Source: Pseudomonadota bacterium (GTDB lineage Bacteria > Pseudomonadota > Alphaproteobacteria > Rhizobiales > Kaistiaceae). Taken from it: a stretch of DNA of 7,312 nucleotides. A program made the translations under genes and the position numbers. Below, in pieces: positions 1-6,279 of this stretch. Under the pieces are notes generated by a model. That model did not search any database, was not told the origin of the DNA, and saw only the letters and a list, made by a program, of their open reading frames with translations. The first letter of the stretch is position 1; each line of letters opens with the position of its first letter. Location of the stretch: assembly GCA_023391905.1 (NCBI GenBank), contig JAEWAD010000388.1:1-7312 (forward strand). The letters are read 5' to 3'.

Positions 1-890
1 CCGCCGCGGCAAGACGGGATTTCACCATCAACGCGCTCTCGGTCGATCTTTCCGGCCGGATCCACGACCCGGTCGGCGGGCTCGCCGATATCGCGGCGCG
101 ACGCGTGCGCTTCATCGGCTCGGCCGAACGGCGGATTGCCGAGGATCGCCTGCGGGCGTTGCGTTTCTTTCGCTTCCACGCCGCCTATGGCTCGGGCGCG
201 CTCGATGCGGAGGGCCTGTCGGCGACGATCCGGGCGCGGCAGGATCTGGCCTCGCTTTCGGCCGAGCGGATCGGCCAGGAAATGCGCAAGCTGGTGATCG
301 CGCCGGGTGCCGTCGCCACGCTGGCGACGATGCAGGAGAGCGGCATCCTGACCCTGGTCGCCGCCGGCGTCGGCGATCTCGTCGCCCTGGCGAGACTGCC
401 GCGCTTCGAGCCGGAGGGCCCTGCTGCGGCGCTCCGCTTCGCCGTCCTGTTCGGGCGGGTGCAGGAGGACGTCGATCGCATCGCGGTGCGCTTCCGCCTC
501 TCCAACGCGGAGCGAAGCCGGATGCGCCAGGCGCTGGAAGCGGGCGAGGTGATTGCGACGACCCGGCCGGAAACCGACCCCGCCACGCTCTACCGCTTGG
601 GGCAGGGGGCTTTCCTGGACGGGCTCGCCTTCGCGGCGGCGAGGGGCTTCGTTGCCGACGCGGCTTTCCGCTCGCGCGGCGGCATGGCGCGGGACTGGGC
701 CATCCCGGTGTTCCCGCTCTCGGGACGGGACGTCGTCGAGCTCGGCGTCGATCGCGGCCCGCTGGTCGGCCTGCTGCTCAAGCATGCCGAGCGCGAGTGG
801 ATCGCAGGCGGCTTCCGGGAGGACGCCACGGCGCTGCGGGAACGCTTGCGGGCGTTCCTGCTGAGCCATCAGCAACAGCAGCAGCAATAA
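1..890 (+). CDS. cca: CCA tRNA nucleotidyltransferase, C-terminal part (5' truncated by window edge)
   Basis: The open frame enters from the left edge (first full codon at 3) and ends at TAA 888-890, showing 295 residues. The visible start contains RRDFTINAL (residues 4-12) followed by DLSGRIHDPVGG, the conserved end of the poly(A) polymerase/CCA-adding nucleotidyltransferase head domain. Next comes EDRLRALRFFRF (about residues 47-58), the conserved ERA-like motif of class II enzymes. The remainder is the helical tRNA-binding neck and body. Family members add or repair the 3' CCA end of tRNAs in the cytoplasm using CTP and ATP. Alphaproteobacterial members are about 400-430 residues, so roughly 120 N-terminal residues, including the catalytic GGxVRD and DxD region, lie outside the window. 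A GTG at 105 is in frame but internal, because the conserved motif lies upstream of it. The protein ends in six glutamines. A poly(A) polymerase is the alternative, but less likely in this group. Confidence 0.9.
   Translation, partial: AAARRDFTINALSVDLSGRIHDPVGGLADIAARRVRFIGSAERRIAEDRLRALRFFRFHAAYGSGALDAEGLSATIRARQDLASLSAERIGQEMRKLVIAPGAVATLATMQESGILTLVAAGVGDLVALARLPRFEPEGPAAALRFAVLFGRVQEDVDRIAVRFRLSNAERSRMRQALEAGEVIATTRPETDPATLYRLGQGAFLDGLAFAAARGFVADAAFRSRGGMARDWAIPVFPLSGRDVVELGVDRGPLVGLLLKHAEREWIAGGFREDATALRERLRAFLLSHQQQQQQ
870..887 (+). repeat. CAG/CAA glutamine-codon run at the C-terminus of cca
   Basis: Six consecutive Gln codons (CAG CAA CAG CAG CAG CAA) immediately precede the TAA stop at 888-890 and follow a His codon. 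The run lies beyond the conserved body of the enzyme and looks like a low-complexity tail of little functional weight. Its triplet repetition could allow slippage variation between strains. Confidence 0.8.
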
Positions 891-915
891 AAAAGGGCCC
901 CGACGGGGCCCTTTT
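891..915. terminator. Bidirectional rho-independent terminator between cca and petC
   Basis: Perfect 11-bp inverted repeat AAAAGGGCCCC (891-901), loop GAC (902-904), GGGGCCCTTTT (905-915). On the plus strand the G/C stem runs into T4 just after the cca stop. On the minus strand it runs into T6 followed by ATT, a better U-tract, 20 nt past the petC stop at 936. The two genes converge on it, so one element can end both transcripts. It is the clearest intrinsic terminator in the window. Confidence 0.93.
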
Positions 916-935
916 CATGTCGTGTCCGGCGCGCC

Positions 936-1823
936 TCAGTGGGCGATCCGCGACCAGATCTTCTTCTTGGTGAAGTAGAGCAGGCCGGCGAAGACGATCA
1001 GGAAGATGATGACCTGAAAGCCGATGCGCTTGCGGGCATCCAGATGCGGCTCTGCGGTCCACATCAGGAAGGCCGAGACGTCGCGCGAGTACTGGTCGAC
1101 CGTCTCGGGCGAGCCGTCCGAATAGGTCACCTGACCGTCGGAGAGCGGCGGCGCCATGGCGATCGCCGAACCGCTGGCGAAGCCGACATTGTAGTGCAGG
1201 CCGGGGCCGACCTCGGTGCCCGCCGGGGGCTCCTTGTAGCCGGTCAGCAGGCCGTGGATGTAGTCCGGGCCGCCTTCCTGGTACTGCGTGAAGATGTCGA
1301 GGATGAACCAGGGGAAGCCACGCTCGACGGCGCGGGCCTTGCCCATCAGCGACAGATCCGGCGGCGCCTTGCCGTTGTTGGCGGCGGCGGCGGCCTGATG
1401 GTTCGGGAACGGCGCCGGGAAGCGGTCGGACAGACGCGCCGGGCGCTCGAACATGTCGCCTTCGTCGTTCGGGCCGTCCTGGACCTGGAAGCTCTCGGCG
1501 ACCGCCTTGGCCTGCGCTTCGGTGAAGTGCGGGCCGCCCGGCTGCGCCAGGTTGCGGAAGCTCATCAGGTCCATCGAGTGACAGGCCGCGCAGACTTCCT
1601 TGTAGACCTGGTAGCCGCGCTGCAGCTGCGCCGTGTCGAACCGGCCGAAGACGCCGGCGAAGCTCCAGGGCTCCTGCGGCGGCTTGACGAGCGGGTAGTG
1701 CGGCGTGGCGGCCGCGCCCTCTTCGGCGGCGCTTGCCGGGCCCACCGCCAGCGTCGCCGCGGCGACGCTGAGGGAGATGGCCAGACCGAACCGCGCGATT
1801 TTCTCGGACAGGGTCTTCATCAT
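936..1823 (-). CDS. petC: Cytochrome c1, cytochrome bc1 complex subunit
   Basis: A 295-residue protein starting at ATG 1821-1823 (MMKTLSEKIARFG). An open frame extends upstream to 1898, but it overlaps the petB end and has no signal-like character, so it was not used. Residues 1-32 form a Sec signal peptide ending ASA before AEEG. CAACH at 78-82 binds haem c covalently. Met223 in AIAMAPPLSDG is the expected sixth haem ligand. A membrane anchor spans about 267-285 and is followed by the basic tail KKKIWSRIAH. This is the cytochrome c1 pattern: a periplasmic haem domain that takes electrons from the Rieske centre and passes them to a soluble or membrane cytochrome c. It is the last gene of petABC, 25 nt after petB. 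The ribosome site is modest: AGAGG at 1838-1842 lies 14 nt from ATG and a weaker CGGA lies at 1830-1833. A start at the second Met (1820) is equally possible. It is separate from petB, unlike the fused fbcH type of Bradyrhizobium. Confidence 0.96.
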   Translation of the reverse strand: MMKTLSEKIARFGLAISLSVAAATLAVGPASAAEEGAAATPHYPLVKPPQEPWSFAGVFGRFDTAQLQRGYQVYKEVCAACHSMDLMSFRNLAQPGGPHFTEAQAKAVAESFQVQDGPNDEGDMFERPARLSDRFPAPFPNHQAAAAANNGKAPPDLSLMGKARAVERGFPWFILDIFTQYQEGGPDYIHGLLTGYKEPPAGTEVGPGLHYNVGFASGSAIAMAPPLSDGQVTYSDGSPETVDQYSRDVSAFLMWTAEPHLDARKRIGFQVIIFLIVFAGLLYFTKKKIWSRIAH

Positions 1824-1848
1824 GATCGATCCGTGATCCTCTCGCGGC

Positions 1849-3117
1849 TTACTTGGTCTGCGGCGCGGCGGGCGCACCGGCGGTGACGAGGGCCGCATCC
1901 TTGCCGAGAACCGACTCGGTGATCGAGGCGGGCAACGGCTTCGGCTTCTCGAACAGGCCGAGCAGCGGCAGGATCACCAGGAAGTGGAAGAAGTAGTAGA
2001 TCGTCAGGATGCGCGAGGCGATGACGTATCCACCTTCCGCCGGACGCGAGCCGAGGTAGCCGAGGCCGATCGACACCAGCACCAGGATCCAGAAGAACTG
2101 GCGATAGAGCGGGCGGAAATTGGCCGAGCGGACCTTCGAGGTGTCGAGCCACGGCACCGCGAACAGCACGGCGATGGCGCCGAACATGGCGATGACGCCG
2201 CCGAGCTTGTCGGGAACCGAACGCAGGATCGCGTAGAACGGCAGGAAGTACCATTCGGGGACGATATGCGCCGGGGTCACGAGCGGATTGGCCGGGGTGT
2301 AGTTGTCCGGATGGCCCATGTAGTTCGGCAGGTAGAAGGTGAACCACATGAAGACGATCAGGAAGACGACCAGGCCGAGCGCATCCTTGACGGTGAAGTA
2401 GGGATGGAAGGGCAGGGTGTCCTGCTCGGACTTGACGGAAACGCCGGTCGGGTTGTTCGAGCCCGGAACGTGCAGCGCCCAGATGTGCAGGACGACGACG
2501 CCGGCGATGACGAACGGCAGCAGGTAGTGCAGCGAGAAGAAGCGGTTCAGCGTCGGGTTGTCGACGGCGAAGCCACCCCAGAGCCAGGTCACGATGGTCT
2601 CGCCGACGATCGGGATCGCCGAGAAGAGGTTCGTGATCACGGTGGCGCCCCAGAAGGTCATCTGTCCCCACGGCAGCACGTAGCCCATGAAGCCGGTGGC
2701 CATCATCAGCAGGAAGATGATCATGCCGAGCACCCACAGCACTTCGCGCGGCGCCTTGTAGGAACCGTAGTAGAGGCCGCGGAAGATGTGGACGTAGACG
2801 GCGATGAAGAACATCGACGCGCCGTTGGCGTGCAGGTAGCGCAGCAGCCAGCCGTAGTTGACGTCGCGCATGATGCCTTCGACGGACGAGAAGGCGAGCG
2901 AGGTGTGCGGCGTGTAGTGCATCACGAGCACGACGCCGGTGACGATCTGGGCCACCAGCATGAAGGCGAGGATGCCGCCGAAGGTCCACCAGTAGTTCAG
3001 GTTCCGCGGGTTCGGGAACACGATGAACGAGGAATGGATGAGGCCGCCGAGCGGAAGGCGCGACTCAAACCACTTCAGGAAACCGTTTTGCGGCTGATAG
3101 GTCGATGGGCCGGACAT
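1849..3117 (-). CDS. petB: Cytochrome b, cytochrome bc1 complex subunit
   Basis: A 422-residue integral membrane protein starting at ATG 3115-3117 (MSGPSTYQPQ), with GGGAGA at 3129-3134 as ribosome site 11 nt upstream. In-frame codons above this ATG run back into petA and were not used. Four haem-ligating histidines are visible with the family's 14-residue spacing: His96/His110 (RYLHANGAS, YVHIFRG) and His197/His211 (FSLHYLLPF, VLHIWALH). These hold haems bL and bH. PEWY at 287-290 is the signature of the quinol-oxidising Qo site. GYVLPWGQMTFWGA near 145-158 is the conserved cd region. About eight hydrophobic helices are present, the last near 368-388. The length fits full bacterial cytochrome b with N- and C-terminal halves in one chain, unlike split b6/subunit IV. 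It starts 19 nt after petA and ends 25 nt before petC, so the three are almost certainly co-transcribed. Confidence 0.97.
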   Translation of the reverse strand: MSGPSTYQPQNGFLKWFESRLPLGGLIHSSFIVFPNPRNLNYWWTFGGILAFMLVAQIVTGVVLVMHYTPHTSLAFSSVEGIMRDVNYGWLLRYLHANGASMFFIAVYVHIFRGLYYGSYKAPREVLWVLGMIIFLLMMATGFMGYVLPWGQMTFWGATVITNLFSAIPIVGETIVTWLWGGFAVDNPTLNRFFSLHYLLPFVIAGVVVLHIWALHVPGSNNPTGVSVKSEQDTLPFHPYFTVKDALGLVVFLIVFMWFTFYLPNYMGHPDNYTPANPLVTPAHIVPEWYFLPFYAILRSVPDKLGGVIAMFGAIAVLFAVPWLDTSKVRSANFRPLYRQFFWILVLVSIGLGYLGSRPAEGGYVIASRILTIYYFFHFLVILPLLGLFEKPKPLPASITESVLGKDAALVTAGAPAAPQTK

Positions 3118-3136
3118 GATGTCGATTTTCTCCCGG

Positions 3137-3697
3137 TCAGCCGATCTTGATCTTGGTGTCACTCAGGAACGAATAGACCGGAACGGCCATGTTCTCCGGA
3201 GCCGGACCACCGCGGATGCGGCCGGCCGTGTCGTAGTGCGAGCCGTGGCACGGGCAGAACCAGCCGCCGAACTCGCCCTGCTGGCCAAGCGGAATGCAGC
3301 CCAGATGGGTGCAGACGTTGACCATCACGAACCAGTTTTCCTTGCCGGGTGCGGCGCGGTTGGCGTCGGTGGCGGGCGCGTCGAGCTGCAGGTTGGCGTT
3401 GCGCGCGACCGGATCCTTCAGATCGGTCAGCGGAACGATCCTGGCGGCTTCGATTTCCGCCTCGGTGCGGTTGCGCACGACAACCGGCTTGCCGCGCCAC
3501 TTCACGGTCAGCGTGTCGCCGGGCTGCAGCGCGGAAATGTCGACTTCGGTGGACGCCAGTGCGAGCGCCGATGCGTCAGGATTCATCTGATTGATGAAGG
3601 GCCAGACGGCCGCCGCGACACCGACGGCGCCCACGGCACCGGTCGCAATAAATAGAAAGTCGCGGCGGGTGGGTAGTGCCGTAGCGGTTTCAGCCAA
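3137..3697 (-). CDS. petA: Rieske iron-sulfur protein of cytochrome bc1 (TTG start)
   Basis: A 186-residue protein. The N-terminus has TRRDFLF at 10-16, a twin-arginine motif, followed by a hydrophobic helix to about residue 34. This fits a Tat-exported, membrane-anchored Rieske protein. Box I CTHLGC (129-134) supplies Cys129 and His131. Box II CPCHGSHYD (148-156) supplies Cys148 and His151. By family knowledge these four hold the 2Fe-2S cluster, and Cys134-Cys150 form a disulfide. The protein takes an electron from quinol at the Qo site of petB and shuttles it to petC. The start is TTG at 3695-3697, preceded by GAGAGGGG (3704-3711) with 6-nt spacing. An in-frame TGA at 3710-3712 rules out any longer protein, and the next Met is residue 38, beyond the Tat signal. 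It is the first gene of petABC. Confidence 0.96.
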   Translation of the reverse strand: MAETATALPTRRDFLFIATGAVGAVGVAAAVWPFINQMNPDASALALASTEVDISALQPGDTLTVKWRGKPVVVRNRTEAEIEAARIVPLTDLKDPVARNANLQLDAPATDANRAAPGKENWFVMVNVCTHLGCIPLGQQGEFGGWFCPCHGSHYDTAGRIRGGPAPENMAVPVYSFLSDTKIKIG

Positions 3698-3703
3698 AAT
3701 GGT

Positions 3704-3711
3704 CCCCTCTC
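3704..3711 (-). promoter_or_regulatory. Ribosome binding site of petA, supports TTG start
   Basis: On the minus strand GAGAGGGG is followed by six nt (ACCATT) and then TTG. The site overlaps the in-frame stop TGA at 3710-3712, so translation must start between the stop and the Tat motif. TTG is the only usual start codon there. ATT one codon earlier is a rarer alternative. Confidence 0.75.
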
Positions 3712-3793
3712 AATCCTCGGAAGCGGGAGCTGCCGTCGTCATCGGCCGAATGCACCGCGTTTCCAAGCGTACGAAATGCAGCCGGCCGAAAAT

Positions 3794-3820
3794 GATGGGA
3801 AAACCGCCCGGTCTCCCATC
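3794..3820 (-). terminator. Nested hairpin in the petA leader, possible attenuator or terminator
   Basis: GATGGGA (3794-3800) pairs with TCCCATC (3814-3820). Inside, ACCG (3803-3806) faces CGGT (3809-3812), leaving a small asymmetric internal loop. Read on the minus strand, the hairpin is followed directly by ATTTTC, a short U-rich stretch. It could be a weak terminator for transcripts coming from the exporter gene, or a structure in the pet leader. The U-tract is short, so function is uncertain. Confidence 0.4.
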
Positions 3821-3826
3821 TGCCAG

Positions 3827-3832
3827 ATTAGA
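3827..3832 (-). promoter_or_regulatory. Possible -10 element for petABC
   Basis: Minus-strand TCTAAT differs from TATAAT at one base and would place the transcript start near 3820, giving a leader of about 120 nt. The hexamer 17 nt upstream (TCGCCG) is a poor -35. A dyad at 3860-3876 sits at about -40 to -56 relative to that start, where an activator could compensate for a weak -35. This is a weak call. Confidence 0.22.
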
Positions 3833-3859
3833 AGCTGTTTAGCCACCGACGGCGAAGAA

Positions 3860-3876
3860 TGTCCAGAGAGTGGACA
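3860..3876. promoter_or_regulatory. Perfect dyad TGTCCA-GAGAG-TGGACA, possible operator
   Basis: Six-base arms TGTCCA (3860-3865) and TGGACA (3871-3876) surround a 5-nt spacer, about 163 nt upstream of the petA TTG. The arms are too short and the spacer too small for a convincing terminator, and no U-run follows on either strand. A dimeric regulator site is the more natural reading. It matches no operator consensus I know, including the FNR/FixK TTGAT-N4-ATCAA box. Confidence 0.35.
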
Positions 3877-4006
3877 CCGGATGCGCACATTGTCGCGGGA
3901 TGGCCGCATTGGCTCAGCCGGCATGCACGGGGTGGATGAAACCGCGTCACCATGCTCGTCAAAACCGACGAAAATCCGGCACCCGACATTGCTGCGCCGC
4001 ACTGGG

Positions 4007-4035
4007 CGGGGGAGGGCGACTGCCGTCCTCCCCCG
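4007..4035 (-). terminator. GC-rich hairpin after the ABC exporter gene
   Basis: CGGGGGAGG (4007-4015) pairs perfectly with CCTCCCCCG (4027-4035). A further G·T, C-G and G-C can close the inner part around a 5-nt loop. It lies 11 nt past the exporter stop on the minus strand, where an intrinsic terminator would be. There is no U-tract after it in the direction of transcription (the next bases are CCCAGTGCGG). It may act with Rho or protect the 3' end rather than terminate alone. Confidence 0.5.
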
Positions 4036-4046
4036 GGAATCCCTGC

Positions 4047-5882
<1,836 letters not shown>

Positions 5883-5908
5883 GGGAACGTCCAGGAGTTT
5901 CAGGCTGG

Positions 5909-5928
5909 ACCGCGCCCCACGGCGCGGT
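5909..5928 (-). other. 8-bp GC hairpin just upstream of the ABC exporter start
   Basis: ACCGCGCC (5909-5916) and GGCGCGGT (5921-5928) pair perfectly around a 4-nt loop, ending 26 nt before the exporter ATG. No U-run follows, so it is not an intrinsic terminator. Its place in the leader of a gene without a clear ribosome site suggests an effect on translation or mRNA stability. That role is inferred. Confidence 0.55.
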
Positions 5929-6004
5929 GAAAGGATCGGTGCGCAGCGCAAATCCCCGGGAGGAGATGGCCTGCATCCGGCGTGGCGATGTGCCTTGGGA
6001 GCGG

Positions 6005-6039
6005 TGAACCAGCCGCAGGGCGCGGCTTCGTATGGTTCA
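6005..6039 (-). other. Bulged 12-bp hairpin between the small ORF and the exporter
   Basis: TGAACC (6005-6010) pairs with GGTTCA (6034-6039), and AGCCGC (6011-6016) pairs with GCGGCT (6022-6027). The paired arms are contiguous on one side and separated on the other by a 6-nt bulge (6028-6033). The loop is 5 nt (6017-6021). The hairpin begins 20 nt past the small ORF's stop on the minus strand, close enough for ribosomes finishing the ORF to affect it. No U-tract follows. Confidence 0.5.
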
Positions 6040-6059
6040 GTCGGTCGGGAGGTCTCGGG

Positions 6060-6128
6060 TCAGACGGCGGGCTGGGCCATCTGGAAGAGGCAGATCGCGG
6101 GCCGGATGTTCGACAGGATATTTTCCAT
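6060..6128 (-). CDS. Putative 22-residue small protein or leader peptide
   Basis: ATG at 6126-6128 and TGA at 6060-6062 frame 22 codons; the peptide begins MENILSNIRP, continues AICLFQ and ends MAQPAV. The ribosome site AGGAGGG (6133-6139) is 4 nt away and is the best in the window. G/C by codon position is about 55% (first), 36% (second) and 91% (third), the skew of a real gene in a high-GC genome. The peptide is moderately hydrophobic with one Cys and one Arg and is too short for a known fold. It has no run of identical amino acids as in classical amino-acid attenuators. It lies 151 nt after the upstream exporter stop and 177 nt before the next exporter ATG. It may be a leader peptide, a small membrane-associated protein, or a chance frame. 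I do not recognise the family. Confidence 0.55.
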   Translation of the reverse strand: MENILSNIRPAICLFQMAQPAV

Positions 6129-6132
6129 CCAA

Positions 6133-6139
6133 CCCTCCT
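6133..6139 (-). promoter_or_regulatory. Strong Shine-Dalgarno of the 22-codon ORF
   Basis: Minus-strand AGGAGGG lies 4 nt (TTGG) before ATG 6126-6128. It contains the full AGGAGG core, unlike the weaker sites of petC and the missing site of the 611-residue exporter. It is the main evidence that the small ORF is translated. Confidence 0.6.
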
Positions 6140-6177
6140 GGATCTGCGTTGCGGGGCGCTGACGCGCGCGGCAACTG

Positions 6178-6190
6178 GGACAATTTGTCC
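6178..6190. promoter_or_regulatory. Perfect dyad GGACAA-T-TTGTCC, possible operator
   Basis: Six-base arms GGACAA (6178-6183) and TTGTCC (6185-6190) flank a single central base. The site is 50-62 nt upstream of the small ORF's ATG, where a promoter-proximal operator is plausible. The 1-nt spacer rules out a hairpin loop, so a DNA-binding dimer is the natural reading. I cannot assign a regulator family. Confidence 0.4.
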
Positions 6191-6279
6191 TTCCTAGACC
6201 GATTTGCGGCCCGGATCTTCCCCTTTGTGCCGTGCGCGGGCTTTTGCGGGCGGCTTGTTGCCGAAGAGTGACAGGAGCG

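Larger units (their letters stand above)
3698..4046. other. Intergenic region between the ABC exporter and petABC (pet leader/promoter region)
   Basis: This 349-bp stretch lies between the exporter stop (4047) and the petA start (3697), both on the minus strand. It should hold the exporter terminator and the pet promoter. Visible items are a GC hairpin at 4007-4035, a TGTCCA-N5-TGGACA dyad at 3860-3876, a TCTAAT hexamer (minus strand, 3827-3832) that matches a -10 box at 5 of 6 bases, and a nested hairpin at 3794-3820. The TCTAAT lacks a good -35 at 16-18 nt, so the promoter call is tentative. Minus-strand open frames here lack ribosome sites and recognisable protein content. I see no gene. 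Confidence 0.7.
5883..6279. other. Structured leader/intergenic region between the two ABC exporter genes
   Basis: Read on the minus strand, this 397-bp gap holds, in order: the end of the upstream exporter gene; a GGACAA-T-TTGTCC dyad (6178-6190); a strong ribosome site (6133-6139) and a 22-codon ORF (6060-6128); a bulged 12-bp hairpin (6005-6039); an 8-bp GC hairpin (5909-5928); and the ATG at 5882. I found no convincing sigma-70 promoter or T-rich terminator. Plus-strand frames here (for example at 5881-6162) show no protein-like content and are not called. Confidence 0.7.

Noticed and set aside
939..1886. Long plus-strand open frame antisense to petC
   Set aside because: It is the complement of a clearly recognised gene; its composition (Arg, Val, Asp, Gly rich) is the usual antisense shadow in high-GC DNA, with no family-like motifs.
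1820..2989. 389-codon minus-strand frame overlapping petB in another frame
   Set aside because: Arg/Leu/His-rich out-of-frame reading of petB without recognisable motifs.
1984..3150. 388-codon plus-strand open frame antisense to petB
   Set aside because: Charged, low-complexity His/Asp/Glu/Arg-rich translation with no domain; petB on the other strand has all its haem ligands and PEWY.
3753..3775. Possible sigma-54 -24/-12 site (TTGG...TGCA) upstream of petA
   Set aside because: The GG to GC spacing is 9 nt rather than the required 10, and bc1 operons are not usually sigma-54 dependent.
5966..6007. 13-codon plus-strand frame after GGGAGGAG
   Set aside because: The ribosome site is only about 2 nt from the ATG, the frame is very short, and no plus-strand gene follows.
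6251..6263. CGGC-TTGTT-GCCG hairpin after the upstream exporter gene as a terminator
   Set aside because: Only a 4-bp stem and no U-tract; not enough to call.
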